From contig NZ_CP045354.1 in NCBI RefSeq assembly GCF_009363435.1, positions 3,128,501 to 3,192,500 of the forward strand: a stretch of DNA of 64,000 nucleotides, given 5' to 3'. Origin of the DNA: Labrenzia sp. THAF82 (GTDB taxonomy: Bacteria; Pseudomonadota; Alphaproteobacteria; Rhizobiales; Stappiaceae). The notes below the pieces were generated by a model that was not told the DNA's origin, searched no databases, and saw nothing but the letters and a program-made list of their open reading frames with translations. The translations under genes and the position numbers were made by a program. Below are positions 14,103-23,014 of the stretch, in pieces (the stretch's first letter is position 1; each line of letters starts with the position of its first letter).

Positions 14103-15518
14103 ATGAGTGAAGCAGCTGAGCTTGACGTTCGAACCACGCCCGATCCTGTCATTCCCGTTCGCGACGAGGAAGAACGCCTCAATCCTGACTTCATCGTTGC
14201 TGTCGAAGCCGCCATCAAGGCGCATGATACGTATGGCCTGAGACAGCTTGCAGGCGACTTGCACGAGGCCGATACAGGCGACCTGCTTGAGACGCTGAAC
14301 GGCGATGACCGTGCGGAATTCATTCAACTGCTCGGAGATGAATTCGACTATACGGCACTGACCGAGACCGACGAGGCCGTGCGCCTGCAAGTGTTGGAAG
14401 ACCTGCCGCACGAGGTTATCGCGGAAGGTCTGGAAGATCTCGATTCAGACGATGCCGTCTACATTCTGGAAGACCTCGATGAGGACGACCAGGCGGCAAT
14501 TCTGGAAGAGCTGCCATACGCCGACAGAGCCCAGCTGAAAAAGGCGCTTGATTATCCCGAAGACAGTGCCGGACGGCGCATGCAGAGCGAATTCATCGCG
14601 GTGGCGCAGTTCTGGACCGTCGGTCAGACCATCGACTACATGCGCGAAGCCCGGGACCTTCCAGACAGCTTTTATGAAATCTATGTCGTTGATCCGGCGT
14701 TCAAAATGCTTGGGTCAGTTCACCTGGACAAGATCCTGCGGACCAAGCGGGCGCGGAAGGTGACGGAGATCATGGAAGAGAGTCGCCAGGCGGTTCTTGC
14801 GACCGAGGATCAGGAGGAAGTTGCCAGGCGGTTCGAGCGCTACAATCTAGTTTCCTCGGCAGTGGTGGATGAAAATGACCGACTGGTCGGCGTGCTGACG
14901 GTTGATGACATTGTCGACGTCATTCAGGAGGAGGCAGAAGAAGACCTTCGAGCGTTGGCGGGCGTTGGCGATGAGGAAATCTCAGATGATGTGGTCACCA
15001 TTGCGCGCTCGCGTCTCGCCTGGCTGGTTGTCAATCTTGGAACCGCGGTTCTGGCATCTGTGGTGATCGCACTGTTTGAAGAGACGATCGAGGCCATGGT
15101 TGCTCTTGCCGTTCTGATGCCCATTGTGGCATCCATGGGTGGGAATGCCGGAACGCAGACCATGACCGTTGCGGTGCGCGGTATTGCCACTCAGGAGCTC
15201 AGCGCCCGAAATCTTCTTCGCGTTCTCAATCGTGAAATCCTTGTGAGCGCAGTCAATGGATTGGCATTGGCTGTGCTTATCGGCATCACAGCCTGGCTCT
15301 GGTTTGCCAGTCCAGGTCTGGGGATCGTGATCGCCGGCGCAATCATCATAAACATGTTGTTTGCCGGACTTTCCGGCCTGTTGATCCCGATTGTACTCGA
15401 CCGGATGAATGTCGACCCGGCAATTGCATCGAGCGTTTTCGTCACCACCGTGACGGACGTTGTTGGCTTCTTTGCTTTTCTCGGGATTGCAGCGCTGTGG
15501 TTCGGGCTGCCGCTTTAG
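14103..15518 (+). CDS. mgtE: Magnesium transporter MgtE
   Basis: 471 residues with the full MgtE order: N-terminal superhelical domain with acidic ILEDLDEDDQAAILEELP-type repeats (about 35-140), a CBS pair (about 150-270, VDDIVDVIQEEAEEDL), and five membrane helices (about 300-470) with MPIVASMGGNAGTQTMTVAV as the ion-pathway signature. It imports Mg2+ as a dimer and closes when the cytosolic domain binds Mg2+. Start chosen at ATG 14103 because GGGAGG precedes it; the frame remains open upstream. A strong terminator follows. Confidence 0.95.
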   Translation: MSEAAELDVRTTPDPVIPVRDEEERLNPDFIVAVEAAIKAHDTYGLRQLAGDLHEADTGDLLETLNGDDRAEFIQLLGDEFDYTALTETDEAVRLQVLEDLPHEVIAEGLEDLDSDDAVYILEDLDEDDQAAILEELPYADRAQLKKALDYPEDSAGRRMQSEFIAVAQFWTVGQTIDYMREARDLPDSFYEIYVVDPAFKMLGSVHLDKILRTKRARKVTEIMEESRQAVLATEDQEEVARRFERYNLVSSAVVDENDRLVGVLTVDDIVDVIQEEAEEDLRALAGVGDEEISDDVVTIARSRLAWLVVNLGTAVLASVVIALFEETIEAMVALAVLMPIVASMGGNAGTQTMTVAVRGIATQELSARNLLRVLNREILVSAVNGLALAVLIGITAWLWFASPGLGIVIAGAIIINMLFAGLSGLLIPIVLDRMNVDPAIASSVFVTTVTDVVGFFAFLGIAALWFGLPL

Positions 15519-15558
15519 CCTTCAGTCATGCTGTTTAATCGGGGTTGCGATCGGCAGA

Positions 15559-15592
15559 AAAGGCTGCGTTCGTTCGAGCGCAGCCTTTCTCT
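15559..15592. terminator. Bidirectional terminator between mgtE and the DUF1330 gene
   Basis: AAAGGCTGCG (15559-15568) pairs perfectly with CGCAGCCTTT (15579-15588). T-rich tails follow on both strands, and the two flanking genes converge here. Confidence 0.85.
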
Positions 15593-15593
15593 C

Positions 15594-16034
15594 TCAGTCA
15601 CCGCATACCAGGACTTTCTGGCGTTCGCAGGCGGCCGTGCGGTGGTGAAATGCGCCGCGATAGGTTTCGTCGGAATAGAGCGCGATCAACGCATCGAGGT
15701 TCGGATAGGACCCGATGGCGATCAGGTCCCAGTCTTCGTCTTCACCCATGAACATTCCCTGATAGGGGCCAACGTATAGGAAGTTCCCGCCAGCTCGCTC
15801 CATGGCCGGCATGCTGACAGAAGCATAGTCTGAAAAGGCCTCCTGACCGGTCGACCCGGTTTGGCCCTCGGAATATTTGGCTTTGGGCCGTAATTTGAAG
15901 AAGTTGATCAGGGTGACGGGGTGATCGGCTGGCCTATCCAGGAGTTGAGACCATTGGTTTTCGGTTGGGCAAGCACCGTCGCTGCCCGATCCATACCAGG
16001 ACGTGAATTGAGTTACCTGTTGGTTGACGTTCAT
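15594..16034 (-). CDS. DUF1330-like protein
   Basis: 146 residues. VTLINFFKLRPKAKYSEG, SDYASVSMPAMERAGGNFLYVG and WDLIAIGSYPNLDALIALYSDETY follow the DUF1330/dimeric alpha-beta barrel pattern. Start set at ATG 16034 with GGAG upstream; the earlier ATG at 16064 lies in the operator. It is divergent from a TetR regulator, with two near-identical operator half-palindromes between them, so its expression is probably controlled by that regulator. Its enzymatic role is unknown. Confidence 0.75.
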   Translation of the reverse strand: MNVNQQVTQFTSWYGSGSDGACPTENQWSQLLDRPADHPVTLINFFKLRPKAKYSEGQTGSTGQEAFSDYASVSMPAMERAGGNFLYVGPYQGMFMGEDEDWDLIAIGSYPNLDALIALYSDETYRGAFHHRTAACERQKVLVCGD

Positions 16035-16047
16035 GTGCAATCTCCAT

Positions 16048-16090
16048 AACTTTACATGTGTCAAATTGCAGGAAACTTTACACGTGTCAA
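16048..16090. promoter_or_regulatory. Twin operator AACTTTACAYGTGTCAA in the DUF1330/TetR divergon
   Basis: AACTTTACATGTGTCAA (16048-16064) and AACTTTACACGTGTCAA (16074-16090) are direct copies 26 bases apart. Each has a palindromic core (TTTACAYGTGTCAA, nearly symmetric). The second overlaps the TetR start, implying autoregulation. Confidence 0.7.
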
Positions 16091-16689
16091 GTCAATCTAG
16101 GGTGCAGAGAACCCGCACTGAAATTCTCGACAGCGCCTGGACTCTGATTTCAGAAAGGGGGGCAGAGGTCTCGGTTGCTGAAATAGCGAAGGCTTCAGAC
16201 ATCAGCCGTCAATCCGTCTACGACCACTTCGGCTCAAGAGGTGGGTTGATCCTGGCATTGGTGCGCAGGGCTGACGAGCGGCTTGATATCGAAGCGAAAT
16301 TGTTTTCTGCGTTCAAGACAGCGGACCCTGAAGAACGCCTGAAGGCAACCATCAGTGTCTGGATCCAGTTTGTTCAGGAAATATTTCCCGTTGCGACCGA
16401 TCTGATACGCCTCAGAGCGACCGACGAAGACGCTTCTCTTGCGTGGGAGGACCGGATGTCGGAACTGCGCGAATGGCTGCTTGAACTCACGCGAACCCTG
16501 GAACAAGACAGGGCTTTGCAACCGACCTGGTCCGCCAAGGAAGCCTCAGAGTATTTGTGGGCGTCTTTCAGTGTTCAGATGTGGGGACTGCTGACGCAGG
16601 ATTGCGGTTGGCAAAGGGGAGTTGCTCAAGACGTTCTGATACGAACGATTTGTCAGGCCTTGTTGCGCCCGACAACAAAGCCTGTCTGA
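16084..16689 (+). CDS. TetR-family regulator
   Basis: 201 residues from GTG 16084, with AGGAAA upstream. The N-terminal helix-turn-helix is clear (RTEILDSAWTLISERGAEVS, IAKASDISRQSVYDHFGSRG); the C-terminal part is the variable ligand/dimer domain, rich in Trp. It probably represses itself and the divergent DUF1330 gene through the twin operator. The ligand is unknown. Confidence 0.88.
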   Translation: MSSQSRVQRTRTEILDSAWTLISERGAEVSVAEIAKASDISRQSVYDHFGSRGGLILALVRRADERLDIEAKLFSAFKTADPEERLKATISVWIQFVQEIFPVATDLIRLRATDEDASLAWEDRMSELREWLLELTRTLEQDRALQPTWSAKEASEYLWASFSVQMWGLLTQDCGWQRGVAQDVLIRTICQALLRPTTKPV

Positions 16690-16718
16690 TATTCCGAGAG
16701 CAGACTTCCTGAAAGATG

Positions 16719-17447
16719 TCAGGAGCTTGTGTCATTGCCGCGCAAGTTGTCTCGTAGCCTCATGACCCTGGACTGAAGATCTGTTATTTCTTCAAGATTC
16801 AAGCCTGTTGACGCGAAAATGCACGAACCGAAATGTTCGGTTTTTTTCTCAAGAGCGCGTCCCTTGCGCGTCAATTTCAGAATGACCTGACGTTCGTCCT
16901 TGACGTTGCGTGTCCGGGTGACCAGTCCCATGGCTTCAAGCCGTTTCAGCAGCGGGGTCAGCGTGTTGGTGTCAAGCTGAAGTTTAGCTGTGATGGCTCC
17001 GACCGGTACATTGTTGGTTTCCCAGAGCACCGTCATTGCAAGAAACTGCGGATATGTAAGTCCGATTTCCTTCAGCAGTGACTTGTAGACGCCGTGCATG
17101 GCGTGATTGGCCGAATAGAGCGCGAAGCAAATGTATTTGTCGAGCGTGATTGGGTCGCTTCTGATGGGATCGTTTGCGACAGGAGTCGGTTCGTCAGAAG
17201 TGTGCGGCAGGCCGTTGCTTCCGGCCGTTTCTTGCAGGTCGCGGGCCGGGGAGCTCTCGCTGTTTTCCTGCTGAGGCCCTGCAGACTTTTCCGCGATGTC
17301 TTCGCGTTTCTTTTTTGATTCTTTGGCGTTTTTCGGTTGCGCTTTTTTCTTGGAAGAAGGCGCTTTCTTTTTTGGTTTTTTGGTCTCTTCAGCTGCAGTC
17401 ATTCCGATTGCATCCAGAAGAGACATCTGGTCGGTCGTTTCGTTCAT
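16719..17447 (-). CDS. ohrR: OhrR-like MarR-family peroxide sensor with long Lys-rich N-terminal extension
   Basis: The last 145 residues are a MarR/OhrR domain: LDKYICFALYSANHAMHGVY carries the redox Cys of OhrR, LTYPQFLAMTVLWE follows, and the winged helix includes LDTNTLTPLLKRLE. In front lie about 95 residues of low-complexity K/E/S/P sequence with several Lys-Lys-Lys runs, absent from typical 150-residue OhrR. Start 17447 is chosen because an operator (17461-17472) sits just upstream; the longer frame to 17564 would cover both operators. It represses ohr and itself until organic peroxide oxidises the Cys. Confidence 0.85.
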   Translation of the reverse strand: MNETTDQMSLLDAIGMTAAEETKKPKKKAPSSKKKAQPKNAKESKKKREDIAEKSAGPQQENSESSPARDLQETAGSNGLPHTSDEPTPVANDPIRSDPITLDKYICFALYSANHAMHGVYKSLLKEIGLTYPQFLAMTVLWETNNVPVGAITAKLQLDTNTLTPLLKRLEAMGLVTRTRNVKDERQVILKLTRKGRALEKKTEHFGSCIFASTGLNLEEITDLQSRVMRLRDNLRGNDTSS

Positions 17448-17460
17448 GTGCGGTTTATAA

Positions 17461-17537
17461 ATCGTGCGCGATATGATCGCAAGCTGTTGACGACATGTGT
17501 CATTGCCTATATGTGCATAAATTATATCGTGCACGAT
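17461..17537. promoter_or_regulatory. Two OhrR-type operators between ohrR and ohr
   Basis: ATCGTGCACGAT (17526-17537) is a perfect 12-bp palindrome 53 bases before the ohr start. ATCGTGCGCGAT (17461-17472), differing at one position, lies 13 bases before the ohrR start. One site per gene fits mutual control by OhrR. Confidence 0.75.
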
Positions 17538-17590
17538 TAAAACGTTTGCGATATTAATATTCAAGTCTTGCTAATCAAAGGTACGAGCAG

Positions 17591-18016
17591 ATGACAGTGG
17601 AAGTTCTCTATGAAACCAAAGCGCAGGCGACAGGCGGACGTGACGGATCCGCGAAGACATTGAACGGGTCCTTCGAAGTCAAGCTTGCAACACCGAAGGA
17701 GCTTGGCGGTGCAGGGGGGGCGGGAAACAATCCTGAAGAACTTTTTGCCGCAGGCTACGCCGCATGTTTCATCGGCGCGATGAAGTTTGTCGGCGGGCAG
17801 GACAAGATTGCGATCCCTGCCGAAACCGCAATCACCTCAACGGTGGGTATAGGTCCGCGTTCAGAAGGCGGATTTGGTCTTGAAGTTGCATTGGAAGTAT
17901 CGCTGCCCGGTCTGGAGCGGCAAGCTGCCGAAGATCTGGTTGCGAAGGCGCACCAGGTTTGCCCCTATTCCAACGCCACCCGCAACAATATCGATGTCAA
18001 GCTGACGGTCGTCTGA
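17591..18016 (+). CDS. ohr: Organic hydroperoxide resistance protein Ohr
   Basis: 141 residues, the normal Ohr length. The two reactive Cys are visible in AGYAACFIGAMKF (about residue 59) and VCPYSNATRNN (about residue 123), and NPEELFAAGYAACF is the family signature. It reduces fatty-acid and other organic hydroperoxides with a lipoamide-type reductant in the cytosol. Divergent from ohrR, as in most bacteria. Confidence 0.95.
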   Translation: MTVEVLYETKAQATGGRDGSAKTLNGSFEVKLATPKELGGAGGAGNNPEELFAAGYAACFIGAMKFVGGQDKIAIPAETAITSTVGIGPRSEGGFGLEVALEVSLPGLERQAAEDLVAKAHQVCPYSNATRNNIDVKLTVV

Positions 18017-18058
18017 CGGTGCGTGGTTCACGCACTCAAAAAGCGCGCTCAAAAACAG

Positions 18059-18991
18059 CTATTGGGTAAGGTCTGGCCCGACCTGGTACACAAACTTTTG
18101 CCAGGACGGGTCGAGCCCTTCGATAAAGGGGTTGCTCAATCGGAAGATCCTGCGTTTGTCCAACTTGGCGAAATCAACGCTGGCCCGGTACTTTTGGTCC
18201 CAGAGTTTGAGCAACGACCCGTCCTCGTGAGCAAGATGCAATCCCTCCTGTATCCGAGCGATCAGTTCCTCGTTTTCGCTTGATGTCACGAGAAAACGTG
18301 GCAGCGGATAGTAGATAGAAACAGCCTCATCATACGCGAGGCCGTCTATTTCGAGATGGGACTGCCATTCGTTGAGGAGTTCATTTGCACCGCGCAAAAA
18401 CAGATCCGAGCGACCCAGCGCGACCATTGAAAACATGGCCTCGTATTCCGCGCCTGTCCTGACCTGGAAGCCGTGATGTTCCAGAATTCGTGTATCGAGC
18501 CAGCCTAGCCCTTGAAGAACCTCAAATTCCTTGAGGTCTTCTAGCGTCCTGACTTTCGAAAGCGCCGACTTGGTTTTCTCGGACACAAAGGCGACACGAT
18601 ACCCAACGACGCCAAGATCCACGGGAAAGGGGATTGCGGTCAGGCTGTCCGGCAAATCATTGTTCATTGAAAACTTGATGATGAAATTTGCGTATTTGTT
18701 GTTTGAAGCATCGATCAGGGCCCGCTTCGAGTTTTGACCGACGGGCGTGTATTGGATTTTGAAGTCACCGTATTTTGCCCGAGTTTTGGTCAAGGCCAGT
18801 TCGATGACTGCGTGGTCGTATTCATATCGCTTGTCGGCGGGAGATTCAGGTCCTTGCACGGTAACGGTCATTGCCGCATGTGCTGTTGCTATCCAAGCTA
18901 TTAATATGCTGATGCCGGTGAAGAGTATTGTGAAGAAGTTGACTTGTTTTCTGATCGACAAGGATATCAGACCCGATGTTTTTGAATTCAA
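18059..18991 (-). CDS. Periplasmic binding-protein-like domain protein (SBP family 3-like)
   Basis: 310 residues. An N-terminal hydrophobic segment (about 18-38) ending in AHA suggests a signal peptide. The rest resembles the two-lobed family 3 solute-binding fold (LEDLKEFEVLQGLGWLDTRI; ALGRSDLFLRGANELLNEW; LIARIQEGLHLAHEDGSLLK), but no transporter genes are adjacent. Stand-alone proteins of this kind often act as sensors or orphan receptors. The gene converges on ohr, with stops about 40 bases apart. Confidence 0.7.
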   Translation of the reverse strand: MNSKTSGLISLSIRKQVNFFTILFTGISILIAWIATAHAAMTVTVQGPESPADKRYEYDHAVIELALTKTRAKYGDFKIQYTPVGQNSKRALIDASNNKYANFIIKFSMNNDLPDSLTAIPFPVDLGVVGYRVAFVSEKTKSALSKVRTLEDLKEFEVLQGLGWLDTRILEHHGFQVRTGAEYEAMFSMVALGRSDLFLRGANELLNEWQSHLEIDGLAYDEAVSIYYPLPRFLVTSSENEELIARIQEGLHLAHEDGSLLKLWDQKYRASVDFAKLDKRRIFRLSNPFIEGLDPSWQKFVYQVGPDLTQ

Positions 18992-19212
18992 AGCAAGAGC
19001 AACTTGCCCTTGATTCCGTCCCGTTTAAGTAAAGTTTGTCACGCACGCTGTGTGAATTGCAATTGAATTTCGTTACATAATCTTATTTGATTGTTTATTT
19101 TTTCTTGTGAATTGCATCTTGCGGTTGTTTTTGGGTTGAATATACTTGTTATCTGTCAATATTTCTACTGTCGAAATGTGCAGTGTTAAATGTCCCGGAA
19201 GGGTGGTTGTTG
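18992..19212. other. AT-rich divergent intergenic region
   Basis: Low GC and rich in TTG and AAT runs, between a leftward and a rightward gene. Promoters for both are expected here, but no single pair of boxes stands out. Confidence 0.4.
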
Positions 19213-19638
19213 ATGAAGAGACCCGCGATAGCTGGAATTTTGGAGACAGCAGTCTACGTTGACGACATGGATGCGGCACATGCCTTTTATTCCGAAGTTC
19301 TTGGATTGAAGCGAATGGTTGCCGGCGAGCGGCTTTATGCCTATGACGCAGGCCCGGCTCAGACACTGTTGGTGTTTCACCGGGGTCACACTGGTGATGA
19401 TGTTGAAACCAGGGGCGGGACCGTGCCAGGTCACGACACCAGCGGCCATGGTCATTTCGCTTTCAAGATTGCTTCGGACGAAATGGACGCCTGGCGCCGT
19501 TATTTGCAGGAAACAGGCACGCTTATCATAAGTGAGGTCACCTGGCCTGCAGGTGGCCACAGTCTCTATTTCCGTGATCCGGACGGGAATGTTCTTGAAT
19601 TGGCAAGCGCTCCGCTCTGGCCAAATTTCTTAGCATGA
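19213..19638 (+). CDS. VOC-superfamily (glyoxalase/bleomycin-resistance-like) protein
   Basis: 141 residues. LETAVYVDDMDAAHAFYSEVLGLK begins the first beta-alpha-beta-beta-beta module; GHGHFAFKI and HSLYFRDPDGNVLELA make the second, with His and Glu where metal ligands are expected. Such proteins are metal-dependent lyases, dioxygenases or thiol transferases; the substrate cannot be told. Start 19213 is chosen because the ten extra residues of the upstream ATG (19183) are poorly VOC-like. Confidence 0.82.
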   Translation: MKRPAIAGILETAVYVDDMDAAHAFYSEVLGLKRMVAGERLYAYDAGPAQTLLVFHRGHTGDDVETRGGTVPGHDTSGHGHFAFKIASDEMDAWRRYLQETGTLIISEVTWPAGGHSLYFRDPDGNVLELASAPLWPNFLA

Positions 19639-19695
19639 AATTAGGGTCTCAAGCGTATTGGTGCACATGCGTGATCGAACCAACCGGATAATGAA

Positions 19696-20406
19696 ATGAA
19701 ATTCTTGCAAGCGATTTTGCGCACGTTGTTCTACGTTGTGGTCGGCGGTGTTATTTCGATTGTCGGAGCAGCGTTTTTCTTCATGAATTGGGAACCGGAT
19801 CAGGATGACTTCCCAGTGCGCGGCATTGACGTGTCCCACCATCAGGGAGCCATAGAGTGGACAAAGGTCGCGGACGATAATATCGCCTTTGCTTATATCA
19901 AGGCAAGCGAGGGTGGTGACTTCAAGGACAGCGCATTTGCCAGGAACTGGGCGGCAGCTGGGGCTGCGGGGCTTGAAAGAGGCGGATATCACTTTTTCAG
20001 TCTTTGCAAACCGGGCAAGGAGCAGGCGGACAACTTCTTGAGTGTCTTGCCGGAAGCGCCGGATATGCTCGCTCCGATGGTGGATTTGGAGTTTACCGGG
20101 AATTGTGCCCGGCGCCCGCCCGTTGAAGAAGTGCTTCGTGAAGTCAGTGATTTTGCAAACGCGGTGGAAGCGGTCGTTGGAAAGCAGGTGCTCTTTTATG
20201 CGCCGGAGGACTTCTACCGCACCTATCTGAAAGGGCAGGGCCTTAATCGCCGGCTGTGGACGCGATCCATCTGGCACTCACCAGCCTATACGCAGGATTG
20301 GACGATCTGGCAGTTCCACAACAGAGGGTCTGTTGAGGGGATATCCGGGGATGTTGATTTGAATGTCCTGAACAGCGAATTGACACTTGAAGACCTAAAG
20401 ACCTAG
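19696..20406 (+). CDS. GH25 lysozyme-like muramidase, membrane-anchored
   Basis: 236 residues: a single transmembrane helix (about 8-30), then a GH25 domain. VRGIDVSHHQGAIEW, FAYIKASEGGDFKD, GYHFFSLCKPG and MVDLEFTGNC follow the family order, with the catalytic Asp/Glu of the DxE motif in the last. The end (WTIWQFHNRGSVEGISGDVD) is the usual final beta strand. It would cleave peptidoglycan in the periplasm. It lies outside the prophage and is of ordinary base composition, so it is a cellular enzyme, not an endolysin. Confidence 0.88.
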   Translation: MKFLQAILRTLFYVVVGGVISIVGAAFFFMNWEPDQDDFPVRGIDVSHHQGAIEWTKVADDNIAFAYIKASEGGDFKDSAFARNWAAAGAAGLERGGYHFFSLCKPGKEQADNFLSVLPEAPDMLAPMVDLEFTGNCARRPPVEEVLREVSDFANAVEAVVGKQVLFYAPEDFYRTYLKGQGLNRRLWTRSIWHSPAYTQDWTIWQFHNRGSVEGISGDVDLNVLNSELTLEDLKT

Positions 20407-20445
20407 TTGTTATCTATATGAAAAATATATCATAAAATAGATATG

Positions 20446-20461
20446 TTGACTTTAACGTAAA
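20446..20461. promoter_or_regulatory. Candidate LiuR operator
   Basis: TTGACTTTAACGTAAA is an imperfect dyad (TTGAC...GTAA) 34 bases before the MerR gene. It resembles published LiuR-type sites built from TTGAC/ACGTAAA half-sites; the match is from memory. Confidence 0.4.
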
Positions 20462-20495
20462 AAGGCTGAACTGTGCGCTCCAACGAGGAGCAGCC

Positions 20496-20897
20496 ATGCA
20501 GCGCTATTTCACGATTACGCAACTGACCCAGGAATTCGACATAACCACCCGAACTTTGCGTTTTTACGAGGCGCAAGGCCTGGTGTCACCCACCAGGCGC
20601 GGACGGCAACGACTTTATACGCCTGGCGATCGAACCCGCATCAAATTGATCCTGCGTGGAAAACGCCTCGGATTTTCGCTGAATGAAATCCGGGAGATGA
20701 TCGAGATGTATGCCAGTGCGCCGGGTGAGACCGGACAGCTGCGATTGCTTCTGGACAAGATTGAAGCGCGGCGCGAAGAGCTGCTGGAAAAGCAGCGCGA
20801 CATCGAGTTGACCCTGTTGGAGCTGGACGAGGTGGAAGCCGGGGCTCGCACAAGGATAAGCGAACTTGGTGCCGGTGCGGCATCGGAGGACGCCTGA
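20496..20897 (+). CDS. liuR: MerR-family regulator, LiuR type
   Basis: 133 residues. FTITQLTQEFDITTRTLRFYEAQGLVSPTRRGRQRLYTPGDRTRIKLI is a MerR helix-turn-helix with wing; the C-terminal part is one long dimerisation helix without a Cys metal site. This form, without metal ligands and next to an isovaleryl-CoA dehydrogenase gene, fits LiuR, the regulator of leucine/isovalerate degradation. The next gene starts directly after its stop. Confidence 0.8.
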   Translation: MQRYFTITQLTQEFDITTRTLRFYEAQGLVSPTRRGRQRLYTPGDRTRIKLILRGKRLGFSLNEIREMIEMYASAPGETGQLRLLLDKIEARREELLEKQRDIELTLLELDEVEAGARTRISELGAGAASEDA

Positions 20898-21341
20898 ATG
20901 GACCTGAGACCACGAGATCCCAATTGGGAAACCCGAGTTCGCGACAGTTTCAGCGCTCAGAATTTCATGGCGTTTATCGGTGCAAGGCTTGTTCATCTTG
21001 CGCCGGGTGGTGTCGATCTTGAGTTGGACCTTGGGCCTGATCTGACGCAACAGCACGGCTATTTCCACGCTGGCGCGACATCGTCGATTGCAGACAGTGC
21101 GGCAGGGTATGCGGCCTTGACGCTTTTTCCGCCTGAAGCGGGTGTTCTGACGAGCGAGTACAAGATCAATCTGCTGAATCCTGCGGACCAACCGGTGCTG
21201 CTCGCCAGAGGCCGAGTGATCAAGCCGGGGAGAACCCTGACAATTGCGCGATCCGATGTCTACGGGCTGGACGACGGCACACAGGTGCATGTCGCCACGG
21301 GTCTTTTCACCTTGATGAGCGTCTCGGGCGTGAAAGACTGA
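20898..21341 (+). CDS. PaaI-type hot-dog thioesterase
   Basis: 147 residues. LTQQHGYFHAGATSSIADSAAGYAA matches the HGG/HAG helix motif of the PaaI thioesterase family, and KPGRTLTIARSDVYGLDDGTQVHVATGLFTL forms the last strands. It hydrolyses an acyl-CoA; the neighbours suggest a branched-chain or short acyl-CoA from leucine breakdown. ATG follows the liuR stop with no gap. Confidence 0.85.
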   Translation: MDLRPRDPNWETRVRDSFSAQNFMAFIGARLVHLAPGGVDLELDLGPDLTQQHGYFHAGATSSIADSAAGYAALTLFPPEAGVLTSEYKINLLNPADQPVLLARGRVIKPGRTLTIARSDVYGLDDGTQVHVATGLFTLMSVSGVKD

Positions 21342-21342
21342 T

Positions 21343-21795
21343 ATGATGCACACCCTGACGATCAGGCCGCTTCAGCCCGCGGATAAATCCGCCTGGCGTG
21401 CACTTTGGCTGGCCTATCTTGAATTCTATCAGCAAGACCTTGCTCCGAAGGTGACCGACGACCTGCTTGAACGGTTACTTTCCGAAAATGGCCACAGAGC
21501 ATTGGTGGCCTTTGAAGGCGACACAATGGTTGGCCTAGTTCACTATCTTTTCCATGACAGCACATGGTCGTCGCAGATGACTTGCTACCTGGAAGATCTT
21601 TTCGTCGCTCCCACGCTTCGTGGAAGCGGAGCTGGCCGTAAGCTGATTGAAGCAGTCTATGCGGCAGCGGATGCCGAGCCGCGAGCAAGCGGCAATGTCT
21701 ATTGGCACACACATGATCACAATGAACGCGCGCGTCTCCTCTACGATCGTATTGGCGACCTGAGCGATTTCGTCCGTTATGACCGCTCTCGATAG
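21343..21795 (+). CDS. GNAT-family acetyltransferase
   Basis: 150 residues with the GNAT core: MTCYLEDLFVAPTLRGSGAGRKLIEAVYAAA contains the acetyl-CoA loop (R-G-S-G-A-G-R), and HTHDHNERARLLYDRIG the last helix and strand. The N-acetylated target is unknown. The start (ATGATG at 21343/21346) lies right after the thioesterase stop, so the gene is part of the liuR run. Confidence 0.88.
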   Translation: MMHTLTIRPLQPADKSAWRALWLAYLEFYQQDLAPKVTDDLLERLLSENGHRALVAFEGDTMVGLVHYLFHDSTWSSQMTCYLEDLFVAPTLRGSGAGRKLIEAVYAAADAEPRASGNVYWHTHDHNERARLLYDRIGDLSDFVRYDRSR

Positions 21796-21819
21796 ATCGG
21801 GAGCCAGGGAGGTAAAACA

Positions 21820-22992
21820 ATGATCCGTAACGACTTTCCGGGATTTAACTTCGACTTGGGCGAAACTGCCGACATGCTGCGGGATACTGTCCGTTCCTAT
21901 AGCCAGGATCGCATTGCACCGATGGCTGAAAAGATAGATCGCGAAGACTGGTTTCCGCGAGAGATCTGGCCGGAGATGGGAGAGCTTGGCCTGCACGGTA
22001 TAACGGTCGAAGAGGAATGGGGTGGTTCGGGGCTCGGGTACCTTGAGCACTGCATCGCAATGGAAGAAGTCAGTCGGGCTTCCGCCTCGATCGGCCTGAG
22101 CTATGGAGCGCATTCCAACCTTTGTGTGAACCAGCTGCGACGTTGGGGGCGCGACGACCAAAAAAAGCGGTATCTGGAGAAACTTGTCACTGGTGAGCAT
22201 CTGGGGGCACTGGCAATGTCGGAGCCGGGGGCCGGCTCAGACGTGGTGTCCATGAAATTGCGCGCTGACAAGAAGGGCGACAAATACATCCTCAATGGAT
22301 CCAAGATGTGGATCACAAACGGGCCTTCGGCCGAAACAATGATCATCTATGCCAAGACGGATGCAAATGCCGGTCCGAAGGGCATCACAGCTTTTCTGGT
22401 CGAAAAAGAATTCCCGGGCTTTTCGGTCGCCCAAAAACTTGACAAGCTGGGCATGCGTGGCTCTGAAACCGGAGAATTGGTGTTTCAGGATTGTGAGGTG
22501 CCAGAAGAAAACGTGCTGGGAGAAGTCGGAAAGGGCGTCAATGTCCTGATGTCTGGCCTTGACTACGAACGCGCTGTCCTGGCCGCTGGCGCAGTCGGTA
22601 TCATGCAGGCCGCAATGGATGTCGTTATCCCATATGTTCATGAACGAGAGCAGTTCGGGCAACCGATCGGGACGTTCCAGCTCGTTCAGGGCAAGGTCGC
22701 GGATATGTATGTGACCATGAACGCCACAAAGTCATATGTTTATGCGGTTGCCAAGGCCTGTGACCGCGGCGAAACAACGCGCGAAGACGCTGCTGGTGCA
22801 ATCCTTTATGCTGCTGAAAATGCGACGAAAATTGCGCTGGATGCCATCCAATTGCTTGGTGGAAACGGGTATATCAACGAATATCCGACCGGCCGCTTGT
22901 TGCGCGATGCGAAACTTTATGAAATCGGAGCTGGAACTTCTGAAATCCGCCGCATGTTGATTGGCCGCGAGATCTTCAACAAAACGACCTGA
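21820..22992 (+). CDS. ivd: Isovaleryl-CoA dehydrogenase
   Basis: 390 residues, the normal acyl-CoA dehydrogenase length. [16 protein letters not shown] and [19 protein letters not shown] are FAD and substrate motifs; [12 protein letters not shown] carries Glu at the position of the isovaleryl-specific catalytic base, and [34 protein letters not shown] is the C-terminal FAD/tetramer signature. It oxidises isovaleryl-CoA to 3-methylcrotonyl-CoA in leucine catabolism. The methylcrotonyl-CoA carboxylase genes usually next to it are not in this window; a cupin gene follows instead. Confidence 0.92.
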   Translation: MIRNDFPGFNFDLGETADMLRDTVRSYSQDRIAPMAEKIDREDWFPREIWPEMGELGLHGITVEEEWGGSGLGYLEHCIAMEEVSRASASIGLSYGAHSNLCVNQLRRWGRDDQKKRYLEKLVTGEHLGALAMSEPGAGSDVVSMKLRADKKGDKYILNGSKMWITNGPSAETMIIYAKTDANAGPKGITAFLVEKEFPGFSVAQKLDKLGMRGSETGELVFQDCEVPEENVLGEVGKGVNVLMSGLDYERAVLAAGAVGIMQAAMDVVIPYVHEREQFGQPIGTFQLVQGKVADMYVTMNATKSYVYAVAKACDRGETTREDAAGAILYAAENATKIALDAIQLLGGNGYINEYPTGRLLRDAKLYEIGAGTSEIRRMLIGREIFNKTT

Positions 22993-23014
22993 GGCTTCGT
23001 CAAGGAGTGGATCA

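Noticed and set aside
17448..17564. Longer OhrR start at 17564
   Set aside because: It would put both OhrR operators inside the coding region.
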